Shown here piece after piece: positions 13,929 through 22,764 of a stretch of 64,000 bases of DNA; the first letter of the stretch is position 1, and each line of letters opens with the position of its first letter. The stretch comes from RH-AL1 sp965198485 (GTDB lineage Bacteria; Pseudomonadota; Alphaproteobacteria; Rhizobiales; Beijerinckiaceae), in NCBI GenBank assembly GCA_965198485.1, contig CBDAPQ010000005.1, positions 434,001 to 498,000 on the forward strand, given 5' to 3'. The translations under genes and the position numbers were made by a program. The notes under the pieces were generated by a model. It made no database searches. It was not told where the DNA came from and saw only the letters and a list, made by a program, of their open reading frames with translations.

Positions 13929-16220
13929 TTACCGCCGCGCGATTCGAAAGTAGACCGAAGCAAGCCTGTCGGGCAGCTCCTCTATGCGTCGCACCGGCAT
14001 GTAGTTGGCGCGCCCGAAGGCCGCGGCGCCTGCACCTTGGTCGCTTGGGTCGAGTGTCAGCCCGAATACATCGATGCCGCGGCGATGCAGCGACAGTACC
14101 GCGCGCCGCGCATCCACCACCAAGTCGTGCGGGTCGGCCACGTCGACATCCGACGGTGCCCCGTCCGTCAACACGATCACCACGCGCCGTGTGGCCGCGA
14201 CTTCGGCGAGTTCGGCTCCGGCATGTCGAAGCGCAGCGCCGAGGCGGGTCGACAGACCCGACCGCAATCCCGCCAGACGCGCTCGCGCTTGCCGATCGAA
14301 TGGCGCGGAAAAGTCCTTGATGGCCATGTAGCGGACGTCGTCGCGCCCGTCGGAGGCGAAGGCACGAAGGGCGAAACGGTCGCCTTGTGCCTCCATGGCC
14401 TGTGCAAGCACGGCGACGGCGATCTGCTCGGCGGCGAGCACGTCCATCCCCGCGACCGGCACTGGATCGTGCGTCGATTCCGACGTGTCTACCAGGATCA
14501 GCACTGCCAAATCGCGCGTGCGCGTGATCTTGCGCTGGTGTAGCCGATCCCCGGGAAACTGACCGACGCGGAGCGCCGTCGCCGCCTCGATCGCGGCGTC
14601 GAGATCGAGCTCGGCGCCGTCCGGCTGTCGGCGCAAGCGCGTCGGAAGGCCCACTCGGGCGGCACGCACCAGACGCGACACCCGAGCCGACAACCCGGCA
14701 TGTCGCGCGAGCGCCTCGTCGATGCGGATTGTCGACGCCTCGACCACCGGAGTGGCGCGTATGGTCGTCCAGTCCGGTCGCTCGACACCGGCGGTACGGT
14801 CCCACTCGGCATGATGCGCGATGACGAAGCCGCGTTCGTCGGGGTTCTCAGAATGCGCGCGAAGCTCGTTCGTCCCGGATGAAGCCGGATCGGAACCGCC
14901 GCCGTCTTTCTCGCGCTCTTCGGGCTGGGGACGTGCCGCGTCGAGCGGCATGTCGAGCGCCGGGGTGTCGGCATCGTCTCGCGGCTGCCAAAGCCCGACG
15001 GCGTCGTCGCGGTAGATCGGCTCGATCACGTGCTGCGCGGCATCAAAGCGAATACGCATCTGACCGATGTCATTGCCCAGCACATCGCCGATGCGCCGCG
15101 ACAAGGTGGGATCTTCAAGATTTGGCTCGGCAGCGAAAAGGGCGCGCCCCTTGGCGACGATCGCATCGTCGTCGGCATAGGCGGGATCGAACAGAGCACG
15201 GGAAAGCCGGGCCAGGATCATCGGCGCGGTTTTCAGGTGAGAAGGCGTAATGGTATGGAACGGCGCCCACAGGCGAAAGAGCCCGGGGAAACGCCGCATC
15301 GCGAGCGCCTCGATCCGCGCATCCTCTATGAGACCGACCAGCGCCAACTGGATCGGCTTGAGCTTGCCGGGATCGAAGGGCCGGTCGCCGAGCATGAGAT
15401 GCGCCGTGGCATGCGCGACGATCGCCTCGTAAAGGCGCGATGTACGCGACGCGGTCCGGCCCACGTCGGGCACGTAGACAAGACCCGCGGCGAAGGTCGC
15501 GCGTCGCTGGCCCGGGGCTTTCGTCGGCGCCGGCATGTCACGCAAGGAGACGACCCGCCCCCACAAAGCGATCGCGAACGCCTGCAGACGCGGCTGCATC
15601 ACTTGGAAGGTGGCCTGGCCCGAGAGTCTCTCGAGCAGGCGCCGCGCCTCGGGATCGCGGAGCCCGAAGAAGGCCTCGCGCCGGTCGGGCTCGCGTGCGG
15701 CGCGAAGCGCGGCCGGGACGAAGACTTCGAAGGTGTTGGCGTCGAAGTCGCGAACTATCGCTCCGCTGGCCGCGGCCGCCGTGATGGTGCAGCTCGGCGC
15801 CTCCTTCGCCACCTGAACCATGCCGCGCCACCAGGCGGCCCGTGCGTCCTCCCCAAGGCCAGGAGCTAGATCACGGTAGACGTCGAGCGAGGCTCGGGTA
15901 GCACCGGCACCAGCCCGCCGACAGACTATCGCCGCGGCATCGAGCGTGTCCGCCATGCTCGCGAAGGCGCGGGGAGCGCCGGCGTTCGCCGTCAGGCGGA
16001 AGGCGGCGAGCAGCGCCGCGGGACCGGCGTTAACATTGGCCAGCGCAAGGACGGCGGCGGCCCAAAGCTCGAGCTCGGCGTCGGGCGTCGTGCTGCTTCG
16101 CGCCAGGGCAGCTTCGTAGCCGCTGACGAGTACCGGGCGTTGCCGCACCATCATGCGGAGGCGAGCGGATGGCAGGGAGCGAACGTCACCGTGTAAGGGG
16201 CGGACGTCGATCATGCTCAT
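13929..16220 (-). CDS. CbbO/NorD-type von Willebrand factor A protein (metalloenzyme activator subunit)
   Basis: This 763-residue protein has an all-helical N-terminal half, a low-complexity charged linker (about 410-450: PQPEEREKDGGGSD) and a C-terminal VWA domain. The VWA domain has an intact MIDAS motif, DTSEST (DxSxS), preceded by DLAVLIL, and TDGAPSD near the end. CbbO and NorD proteins pair with the MoxR AAA+ partner (CbbQ/NorQ) to remodel and activate RuBisCO or nitric oxide reductase, the VWA domain contacting the target. cbbQ is directly upstream with one base between. Neither RuBisCO nor NorBC is in this window, so the client is unknown. The cobalt and amide neighbours make a metalloenzyme of that pathway a possibility. 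Confidence 0.85.
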   Translation of the reverse strand: MSMIDVRPLHGDVRSLPSARLRMMVRQRPVLVSGYEAALARSSTTPDAELELWAAAVLALANVNAGPAALLAAFRLTANAGAPRAFASMADTLDAAAIVCRRAGAGATRASLDVYRDLAPGLGEDARAAWWRGMVQVAKEAPSCTITAAAASGAIVRDFDANTFEVFVPAALRAAREPDRREAFFGLRDPEARRLLERLSGQATFQVMQPRLQAFAIALWGRVVSLRDMPAPTKAPGQRRATFAAGLVYVPDVGRTASRTSRLYEAIVAHATAHLMLGDRPFDPGKLKPIQLALVGLIEDARIEALAMRRFPGLFRLWAPFHTITPSHLKTAPMILARLSRALFDPAYADDDAIVAKGRALFAAEPNLEDPTLSRRIGDVLGNDIGQMRIRFDAAQHVIEPIYRDDAVGLWQPRDDADTPALDMPLDAARPQPEEREKDGGGSDPASSGTNELRAHSENPDERGFVIAHHAEWDRTAGVERPDWTTIRATPVVEASTIRIDEALARHAGLSARVSRLVRAARVGLPTRLRRQPDGAELDLDAAIEAATALRVGQFPGDRLHQRKITRTRDLAVLILVDTSESTHDPVPVAGMDVLAAEQIAVAVLAQAMEAQGDRFALRAFASDGRDDVRYMAIKDFSAPFDRQARARLAGLRSGLSTRLGAALRHAGAELAEVAATRRVVIVLTDGAPSDVDVADPHDLVVDARRAVLSLHRRGIDVFGLTLDPSDQGAGAAAFGRANYMPVRRIEELPDRLASVYFRIARR

Positions 16221-16221
16221 C

Positions 16222-17013
16222 TTACAGGCAGGCCGCGCAGGCGGACGTCAGGGCTTCACGTAGGTCGAGATCATCGGTGATTGGCAGCACGATGCCGCTT
16301 TGCACTGCGTCCTCGACGCCGATGCCGCGACCCACCAGCCGGGCGGTGTGGATCAACATCCTAGTCGAGGCGCCTTCCTCCAGGCCGTGCGCTCGCAGAT
16401 TGCGCGAACGCTCGCCCATTCGTACCAGCAGGGCAGCCAGCTCTGCGTCACCCCGCGATTCACGAGCGACGATCTCGGCCTCGACCGGAGCGGAAGGATA
16501 GCCGAAGTCGATCGCAACGAAGCGCTGTTTGGTCGATTCCTTCAGATCCTTTACCGCGTTCTGATAACCCGGATTGTAGGAGATCGTCAGCTGGAAGTCG
16601 GCGTGCGCATCAACCTGCTCGTTGCGCTTGTCGAGAGGAAGAATGCGACGTGCATCCGTCAACGGATGAATGACGACGGTCGTGTCCTGTCGCGCCTCTA
16701 CGATTTCGTCGAGGTAACAGATCGCACCGTGACGCACTGCAAGCGTTAGGGGGCCGTCGTGCCAGACCGTTCCTTCCGGCGCGAGCAGATAGCGACCGGC
16801 GAGATCCGCCGCCGTCATGTCCTCGTGCGCCGCGACGGTCACGAGCGGGCAGCGGAGCTTCCACGCCATGTGTTCGATGAAGCGGGTTTTGCCGCATCCG
16901 GTCGGCCCTTTGAGCATCACAGGAAGGCGATCGCCGTACGCAGCCTCGAACAGGTCGATTTCGGTGCCGGACGCGCGGTAGTAGGGCTCTGACGCGATCC
17001 TGTAGGCATCCAT
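16222..17013 (-). CDS. CbbQ/NirQ/NorQ-family MoxR AAA+ ATPase
   Basis: This is a 263-residue AAA+ ATPase. Walker A is GPTGCGKT (36-43), Walker B is CYLDEIVEA (99-107), sensor 1 is in FQLTISYNPGYQ and the family C-terminal domain follows. The length and motif wording match CbbQ and NorQ rather than general MoxR proteins. Together with the VWA protein directly downstream it would form a ring motor that inserts cofactors into, or reactivates, a metalloenzyme. The ATG at 17013 follows GGGAGGTAAGC. It may share a transcript with cbtA and the glutaredoxin upstream, with 122 bases between. Confidence 0.88.
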   Translation of the reverse strand: MDAYRIASEPYYRASGTEIDLFEAAYGDRLPVMLKGPTGCGKTRFIEHMAWKLRCPLVTVAAHEDMTAADLAGRYLLAPEGTVWHDGPLTLAVRHGAICYLDEIVEARQDTTVVIHPLTDARRILPLDKRNEQVDAHADFQLTISYNPGYQNAVKDLKESTKQRFVAIDFGYPSAPVEAEIVARESRGDAELAALLVRMGERSRNLRAHGLEEGASTRMLIHTARLVGRGIGVEDAVQSGIVLPITDDLDLREALTSACAACL

Positions 17014-17135
17014 CGTAGCCGCTTACCTCCCGGACTTGCTCACGCGATCGCGCGGGCGATGAAAGCGCGACCAGCGACAAAGCGACCCGAGCGAGTTCGA
17101 CGATGGTCGAAGCCGCGCGTTCGCTTGCTTGACCA

Positions 17136-17396
17136 TCAAGCCTTCGCGGTCTCGGAAAGGAGTTCGTCAAGCTTTCCCTCGCGATCCAGCGCGAACAGAT
17201 GATCGCGGCCCCCGACATGATGTTCACCGATGAAGATCTGCGGAAGGCTGGTGATGCCGGTGCGATCCTTCACCTCTTGGCGAACGGACGGATCGCTATC
17301 GACGTTGATCTCCTCGAAGGCAACGCCCTTCCTGGCGAGCAGCGCCTTGGCGCTCACGCAATAGGGACAAGCAGACATCGTGTAGATCTTGACCAT
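17136..17396 (-). CDS. grxC: Glutaredoxin 3 (GrxC type)
   Basis: This is an 86-residue glutaredoxin with the active site CPYC (SACPYCVSAK), the cis-Pro motif TSLPQIFI and the glutathione-binding GGRDHL (usually GGCDD). It reduces disulfides with glutathione in the cytoplasm and could recycle the Prx5-type peroxiredoxin at 10302. I chose ATG at 17396 because AAAGGGG precedes it and it begins MVKIYT as in the family. It follows cbtA by 4 bases, so the two are probably co-transcribed. Confidence 0.9.
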   Translation of the reverse strand: MVKIYTMSACPYCVSAKALLARKGVAFEEINVDSDPSVRQEVKDRTGITSLPQIFIGEHHVGGRDHLFALDREGKLDELLSETAKA

Positions 17397-17400
17397 CGGT

Positions 17401-18162
17401 TCAGCCCCTTTCGTAAGCCGCATCGACGCGGCGGTTCGATGTGGAAAGCCGCTGCCGTTCGAGAGACCGCTCGGTCAGATATCCAAACAGCAACGAGACC
17501 GTCCCCCAGAGGATTGCTTGAATGCCGAGGCTGTCGAGGCGGAAGCTCCAGAGAGTCTGGGCCGGGAAGGTCTCAGGGACTTCGTTGACCACCGGCAGCG
17601 CGTAGTAACTGATCGCGATCATCACGATGAACGCCAAAACGCCGATCAGCGAAGCATCCCAACCGGCGAACTTCGGGATGAGCATGCGACGCAAGCTGAA
17701 GGCTGCGATCGTCGCGATAATCGAGATCGCAATCATCGAGAAGTAGAGGCCAGTCCTGATCCCTATCGTGTCGGGCTGTCCGATGGCTGGAGGGTTCGCC
17801 GGGTATTTCAGGTCCGGCACCACATAGATCGCGACGAAGCAGATAAGTCCAAGGAGCGCAGCAAAAGTGCGCGGACCCATCGATGAGAACCGGCCGTAGC
17901 AGACAGCGAACACAAGGGAAAATATGCCACCGAGCGCCGTTCCGACGACGACGACGCCCGTGAAGAGGCCGATCGAAGCCTGCACCTCTCGGCTGACAAG
18001 CTCCGGGTCGGGCGCTTCGCCCTTGGCCTTGCCGATCGCCTCTTCCACAGCAATAGACCGATTGACGTTGGGTTCGCCGTAAATTCGCGCGAAGGTAAAA
18101 GCAAGCAGTCCGGCCACCAGGCCAACCAGCATGCCGCGAACCAACAACCGCGCCATCGACAT
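17401..18162 (-). CDS. cbtA: Cobalt transporter subunit CbtA
   Basis: This is a 253-residue integral membrane protein with about five hydrophobic segments: GMLVGLVAGLLAFTFARIY, IGLFTGVVVVGTALGGIF, FAALLGLICFVAIYVV, a fourth near SMIAISIIATIAAF and a fifth near LIGVLAFIVMIAI. The N-terminal wording (a FARIYGEP loop after the first helix), the conserved DLKYPANPPAIG loop and the overall length are typical of CbtA, the partner of the single-helix CbtB. Unusually, CbtA and CbtB are not adjacent here: the two cbtB genes are about 14 kb and 5 kb away. The start is ATG at 18162 after GGAGAG. Transport direction and specificity are inferred from the family only. Confidence 0.88.
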   Translation of the reverse strand: MSMARLLVRGMLVGLVAGLLAFTFARIYGEPNVNRSIAVEEAIGKAKGEAPDPELVSREVQASIGLFTGVVVVGTALGGIFSLVFAVCYGRFSSMGPRTFAALLGLICFVAIYVVPDLKYPANPPAIGQPDTIGIRTGLYFSMIAISIIATIAAFSLRRMLIPKFAGWDASLIGVLAFIVMIAISYYALPVVNEVPETFPAQTLWSFRLDSLGIQAILWGTVSLLFGYLTERSLERQRLSTSNRRVDAAYERG

Positions 18163-18308
18163 GATATCTCTCCGCTTACGACAACGACCAAGGTTACTAA
18201 GATGGTGGGAAGAGAACCGAACGCTGCTGTTCGAGCGGAGCCGATCGTTTATAACGAAATGCTACGGCGCAGCCCCAAGCTAGCATTTAGCGTGCCATTC
18301 GAAGGGGC

Positions 18309-18773
18309 TCAACGGCGATACCCTGACAAGGAACGAAGTCTGCGCATCACCTTCTCTAAAAGATCTCTCGATCGTCCGAGGAGAGTGGGATGTCGCCACA
18401 CGTTCTCGGCAGAGGGCAAAGTGTCGTTTACCACAGCTTCGCTTGCCGTTTCGAAATGCACGCCGATCCGGGCTGACGGTCCGCCTTCCATTTCTGTCGT
18501 GGTACTTGCGTGCTGCTCGTTGCAGTATTTCAAGCGCGACTGCGCGTTGGCTTTGAAATCGCGCTCGCGGCACCAGGACGCGAAGGTGTGCGACTCGATG
18601 ATCGTGCGAACGACGATGTGGCGCGAGTTGACGAGCGCCTGCTCGCCGGCCTCGGCGCTCTTCTCCCAATCCTCGAAGGAGGCGGGCAGTCGATGCTTAT
18701 CCTCCATGACCTGGCGTATGTTGGGATAATCCGCGCGCTCGAACCACTCGAAGGCGACTTCGCCGTCCTTCAT
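18309..18773 (-). CDS. Hypothetical protein, 154 aa
   Basis: I do not recognise this protein. It starts well (ATG at 18773 after GGGAGA) with MKDGEVAFEWFERADYPN and is soluble, with two Cys (SWCRERDF, KYCNEQH) and a basic C-terminus (KVMRRLRSL). No membrane segment or known motif is visible. It is upstream of cbtA on the same strand, with about 146 bases between, and is divergent from the gene at 18924. Confidence 0.6.
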   Translation of the reverse strand: MKDGEVAFEWFERADYPNIRQVMEDKHRLPASFEDWEKSAEAGEQALVNSRHIVVRTIIESHTFASWCRERDFKANAQSRLKYCNEQHASTTTEMEGGPSARIGVHFETASEAVVNDTLPSAENVWRHPTLLGRSRDLLEKVMRRLRSLSGYRR

Positions 18774-18923
18774 CGCTTGTCTCCCATGGAGTTTGACATG
18801 GCTCCACGCGCACTACCCGAGCGCACGATTGATCGGCGCGACAAATCACGATTTGGAACGTTGTCCGCCAAGTGCAGGATACCAATGCAAGTCGCAACGC
18901 TTCGGTCATTGGAGCCAACCGAG

Positions 18924-19214
18924 ATGAGCAGTCTGATCGTCGAGAGATATATATATGATGCCCTCAACGCCCGCGCGAGCATAGCGGACACGGTCGACGA
19001 GCCACGCCGCCGATTGGCGCTCGGGATCATCCGTGACATCGAGGTCTACTGCGCCGATCACATGGACGAAGTTTTCGAAGCGCATGCACGACTGCAGTCA
19101 CGGACTGATGCAGAAGGGAGCGAGATGCTCGCCTATGCCGAGACGCTTCTGGTCTCTTTCGCGGACGCGGACCGCTTGGCTCGCGCGGCTTTGGTAAGAG
19201 CCAGCCAAGGCTAA
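18924..19214 (+). CDS. Small hypothetical protein, 96 aa, helical
   Basis: This is a 96-residue, mostly helical, acidic protein (MSSLIVERYIYDALNARAS, then IIRDIEVYCADHMDEVFE) with no recognised motif. I chose ATG at 18924 because GGAG lies 9 bases upstream; the same frame runs further 5' but without a ribosome site. It is divergent from the 154-residue gene. Confidence 0.55.
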   Translation: MSSLIVERYIYDALNARASIADTVDEPRRRLALGIIRDIEVYCADHMDEVFEAHARLQSRTDAEGSEMLAYAETLLVSFADADRLARAALVRASQG

Positions 19215-19323
19215 CCTCCTAAGGACCATTGATGTTCATACAGGTGAATGGCCAATCGCTTGCGTGGGGAGCATGGACTACAACTCGCGGGGCGCCGGTG
19301 TCCTGTGTTGATAGGGGACCGGC

Positions 19324-19540
19324 CTAGAAGAAGCCGAGCCTCTTGGCCAAGTCGCTGACCAGCATGTTCTTGATCTGATGGTGTTGGTCGAGCAGCATCT
19401 TGTGGTCGTCGCGGCCGACGTCGGATTGCTTGTAGCCGCCGAAGGCCGTGCGGGCGGGATAGGCGTCGTGGTAGCAGTCGTTCCACACCGGCGGGGCTGG
19501 ATGGCGCGGCCGATGCGGCAGGCGCGGGTGCCGCCAAAGC
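19324..19540 (-). pseudogene. C-terminal fragment of an aldehyde dehydrogenase, frameshifted
   Basis: The minus strand encodes the tail of an acetaldehyde-type NAD-dependent aldehyde dehydrogenase. One frame gives GTRACRIGRAIQ; a neighbouring frame continues VWNDCYHDAYPARTAFGGY, KQSDVGRDDHKMLLDQHHQI and KNMLVSDLAKRLGFF, with a stop at 19326-19324. FGGYKQS-GR and the terminal LGFF are hallmarks of the family. The catalytic Cys and cofactor regions are gone. A frameshift lies at the Gln/Pro junction near 19510. It marks past deletion in the accessory block. Confidence 0.85.
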
Positions 19541-19575
19541 GCTTATGTGCCAACCATGTCGTCTGATTTTGCCGA

Positions 19576-19881
19576 TCAGGGCTTAGATATGAGGCAACGG
19601 CGGGTTTTGTTTAACTCTGTGATGGGCATCCGGCGGATCTCGCAGACGTGACGATCCTCTCGCGCCCTGCAGTAGGGGCATTCGACCAAAAGCGGGCCAT
19701 CCGCCGAGAATTCAATCGCGCGCTGCTGGGCTGCTGGCTTGGCGTCTTCTGCTGCAAAACAGATAAATTCGTCACATGTGTTGCAATACATCCCGCTATT
19801 GATCTTACCGACCGACCGGGATTGGGTCACGAGCGGAGAACCCGGTTCGTTCTTGATGCGAAAGCGAAGGGGCGGAAGCAT
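19576..19881 (-). CDS. Hypothetical protein with two CxxC pairs (zinc-ribbon-like), 101 aa
   Basis: This is a 101-residue protein with CNTC (about residue 33) and ECPYC (about 68), spaced as in small zinc-ribbon proteins, and two further single cysteines later. The ATG at 19881 follows AAGGAAATTAAAGTC, a plausible ribosome site. No enzyme motif is seen. I cannot assign a function; metal binding is inferred from the cysteines alone. Confidence 0.6.
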   Translation of the reverse strand: MLPPLRFRIKNEPGSPLVTQSRSVGKINSGMYCNTCDEFICFAAEDAKPAAQQRAIEFSADGPLLVECPYCRAREDRHVCEIRRMPITELNKTRRCLISKP

Positions 19882-20135
19882 GACTTTAATTTCCTTGTCC
19901 TATCAGCCCGTAGCTTGCCTTCTTACTTGGCGCGCATCTCGAGATGACGGGCTTTGTCGTACCGGAGGATTTCGTGAGGCCGGACTTATCCGAAGGCAAG
20001 CACGGCACCGATCTTGCAACTAAACAAGCTCGATTCCGGCATCACCAAGGCAATGCGAAGGTGCGAGAACATCGTTTGCTTCGAGGTGCCTTGATCGACA
20101 TCCGGCACTTCAGCCTGCGGATCTGAGGAGGGCTC

Positions 20136-20861
20136 ATGGGCTGCAGAGGGCGCGCAATCCGTCGCGAACGGCGCGAAGTCCGACTTTGTGCAAGTGTTTT
20201 CATCGCTTTGCTCACGTCTCCATCCATGGCCCACCGAACGACTGCGCCCGGCTCCACCGCGGGTCTGATAGTCCCGGGCGTATCGCACGGCCAGATGGCG
20301 GTGTTGGCACGTTATCGTGCAACCATCATGGATCTTGCCGCCGCCCAGTACCCCACCGACGAGAGCATGCGACGGATCCAATCCTTCGTAGCTTTGCAGT
20401 ATTTCGCTTGCGCATGGGGGTGGATGCCGCGCAGCATCTCTGACGAGACCAGCCCATTCAACGAGTGCAGTCACGCGTATCTCGCCGGCGTCCGCCTTCT
20501 TCTGCTCCATCTTGAGACCATGCCAGGCGACCGTTCAGCCGTGCGCGCGTTGCGCGCGGACTTAGACCTCGCCATGCTGAAGACACACGCGTCGCTCGTG
20601 CTCTGTCGGTTCAGCGATGAACATTTCAACACGGCGGATGTGATCGTCCCTACTTCGAGCGACATCCTGACCGATCCCGCGAGCCTTGCCGCTCTGGGCC
20701 TTCTCGCTCTTCTCGCAGCGATTGCTGGTTGGTCGGCGTCGTGGCTAAAGCGCTCCTTCAACGACGAGCCTTCCGTGTCGGCAAAGTCGTATACCAATCG
20801 TGCCGAGATCACACCGCACCTGTCCCAACGGCTTCGGATTGGAAATGCCGAAGTGGAGTGA
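20136..20861 (+). CDS. Membrane-anchored hypothetical protein, 241 aa
   Basis: This is an unrecognised 241-residue protein. The N-terminus is basic then hydrophobic (CASVFIALLTSPSMA), possibly a signal peptide, and a clear membrane helix lies near residue 190-210 (LAALGLLALLAAIAGWSAS), followed by a short basic tail. The middle is helical with several cysteines. The start has a strong ribosome site (GAGGAGGGCTC before ATG). It ends 5 bases before the FhuF-like gene, so the two form an operon and probably act together at the membrane. Confidence 0.65.
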   Translation: MGCRGRAIRRERREVRLCASVFIALLTSPSMAHRTTAPGSTAGLIVPGVSHGQMAVLARYRATIMDLAAAQYPTDESMRRIQSFVALQYFACAWGWMPRSISDETSPFNECSHAYLAGVRLLLLHLETMPGDRSAVRALRADLDLAMLKTHASLVLCRFSDEHFNTADVIVPTSSDILTDPASLAALGLLALLAAIAGWSASWLKRSFNDEPSVSAKSYTNRAEITPHLSQRLRIGNAEVE

Positions 20862-20866
20862 CGGCG

Positions 20867-21613
20867 ATGACTTCGTCGCATGCACGTCGTCTCCTCATCG
20901 ATCTCAGCAGCGTGTTGATGGGCGATCTGGCTTGTTTCGCCCGGGGATTGGTCGTCGAACCCAGGGCGCAGGAGCTTCGCTTCGACGCGCTCTTCACACC
21001 TTCTCTGATCGACGATCATGTCGAACATTACAATAAGGAGTACGGCGGTACAGATCGGCGCGCAATCTTCTCGATCTGGGCCTTGCGGCACTTCCAGGCG
21101 GTGTTGCCTCCGCTCCTTTCGGCAAATATTTTCCTCGACTGTAGCCCAGTTCTCGAACTCGACCGGCTCGCTTTCGTTTTGGCGGCCGATTTTACCGTGC
21201 GCGAATTAAAGATCGGGCCGGACCTGGTCGATCTCCGCGGCGCCCCCGGCGCCGCTCGTTTCCGTGATCTCGCGCAATCTTTCGTCGCTCCACTTATCGA
21301 GCGTATTTCGGTCCGCACTGCGGTGACCGAACGGGTTCTCTGGAGCAATGCCGGAACGACCTTCGAAGGATTTCTTCGCATCATTGAGCCCGCCGCCCAA
21401 GACCGATCGGGCTTCCAAGAGGCGAAAGCTTTGTTGCGGTCGCAGACTTGGCCGGATGGCACTGTAAACCGCCTGTTCTCGCCCGTGCGCTACGTGAACG
21501 GCCGGCGCATCCGACGAATATGCTGCATGCGTTACCTCGTTCCAGACGGAAGGTTATGCGCGATCTGCCCTCTTGAACCGAATCATCGCGCGCGACATAG
21601 AAGAGTTGATTGA
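20867..21613 (+). CDS. FhuF-like [2Fe-2S] siderophore-iron reductase family protein
   Basis: This is a 248-residue protein ending in the diagnostic FhuF cluster motif: RRICCMRYLVPDGRLCAICPL supplies the Cys-Cys, ten residues, Cys, two residues, Cys pattern that binds an unusual [2Fe-2S] cluster. RVLWSNAGTTFEGFLR upstream is also typical. FhuF-type proteins reduce ferric siderophore complexes in the cytoplasm. No siderophore gene is in view and the partner is the membrane protein directly upstream, so the substrate may be another metal complex (inference). The start is ATG at 20867, 5 bases after the upstream stop. Confidence 0.8.
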   Translation: MTSSHARRLLIDLSSVLMGDLACFARGLVVEPRAQELRFDALFTPSLIDDHVEHYNKEYGGTDRRAIFSIWALRHFQAVLPPLLSANIFLDCSPVLELDRLAFVLAADFTVRELKIGPDLVDLRGAPGAARFRDLAQSFVAPLIERISVRTAVTERVLWSNAGTTFEGFLRIIEPAAQDRSGFQEAKALLRSQTWPDGTVNRLFSPVRYVNGRRIRRICCMRYLVPDGRLCAICPLEPNHRARHRRVD

Positions 21614-21796
21614 AGAGGCGAACGGTTGGCGTACAAGCCGGCTACGCTCGGAGTATCGATCGATATGACTCGCATGCCCCTTCACCTCGGCAACTCAGCG
21701 AGAGAGCGGCTTCAGCGTGCTTCCCACTTGCGTCTTCGCTGAACTTCCTGTGTGATCCAAGCTCCACGAGACCTTTCTGATGAACGGGCGGCTCCG

Positions 21797-22141
21797 ATGG
21801 CTATTTGGCTCAAGAAGTACTCGAAGCTGCTGGCTTTGGCGTTCGACACGGACATAAAACCGGAGCAGCAATCTGCAATGAACAAAGCTTCCGAGCTCGC
21901 CAGTAAGCATAAGTGCACTATTGGGAGAGCTTATATGCTGATAGGCAGACGGTACCCGGTGCAATATCTCTATCTAGAAGCTAAGCGGAAAACGTCAGGC
22001 ATTCCGCCATTTGAGACCCGAGCAGATCTCGCAACCTATTGGCTTGACCCTGAGGACTCTTTGGCGATGCAAGCTATGAAAAGCTGCTACGTGTCACCTC
22101 AAGTCTTTGTAAGGCCGGTTTATGAACCAGACCGAAAATAA
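21797..22141 (+). CDS. Hypothetical protein, about 114 aa (start uncertain)
   Basis: This is an unrecognised soluble protein with a lysine-rich N-terminal half (MAIWLKKYSKLLALAFDTD) and a possible helix-turn-helix-like stretch (ASELASKHKCTIGRAYMLIG). No good ribosome site is seen; GTG at 21752 would extend it by 15 residues. The region looks less GC-rich than its surroundings. It could be a DNA-associated protein of the accessory block, but I cannot support that. Confidence 0.4.
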   Translation: MAIWLKKYSKLLALAFDTDIKPEQQSAMNKASELASKHKCTIGRAYMLIGRRYPVQYLYLEAKRKTSGIPPFETRADLATYWLDPEDSLAMQAMKSCYVSPQVFVRPVYEPDRK

Positions 22142-22764
22142 CCGAGGCAGGCCAAGCGGCGGAGTCCTGCAGCCGCTCACTGAACTGGATGGCGCGACTT
22201 CTCCACTGATTGAAGCCCGTGGCCGCACGACTGGGATCGACCCGAGACCGTCGCGTCGCGAAAGAAGCCGCTGATTGGTTTGCTGCGACTGCACTCCATC
22301 CCTGACCAGCAATGCAAAATTCATTTTGCAACCGGCTGGTGTTGAGCGCCCGTTTTATGGAAGCGGAATCCATAGTCATCGCTACCGCGTGAGAACTCGA
22401 CAGGCGGCGCAAACAAATACAATCATGCTCGACCAGCTGCACAACATTTGAGGGTTTGGTGCCTGATCAATCGCTCGTAAGACGTTGGCGATAACGATAG
22501 CTGCTCATCTGCATGCTTGACTGCTTTAGAACGCGACGCGTTACGTACTTGTCGCCAGAGATGATTGCGCAGCAGCCCCGATGATGACTCGTGTCTACTG
22601 AGAGGAATAGAGCGGTTTGTGTGAGGGCACCTTGATTGCAAGCGATAAACAAAGCAATTTGGGTTCCTTTGCAAGCTGCGCGGCGCAGAAATTGCCTGCT
22701 GGAGTTCTGTGCGCGCGAGTCCTGTGTTCGCAAGCAGCTTCCGTCCAAGGGATGACAGCAAGAT
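22142..22764. other. Long gene-free stretch upstream of rcnR
   Basis: About 620 bases contain only short, mutually overlapping frames with no recognisable protein and no ribosome sites. The composition looks AT-richer than the core region. No terminal inverted repeats or transposase fragment could be identified by eye; decayed DNA is the likeliest explanation. Confidence 0.45.

Noticed and set aside
13929..17013. Calling the pair norQ-norD or cbbQ-cbbO by symbol
   Set aside because: Neither client enzyme is present, and by eye the motifs do not decide between the two families.
22142..22764. Transposase or insertion-sequence remnant
   Set aside because: No recognisable transposase residues, terminal repeats or target duplication could be found.
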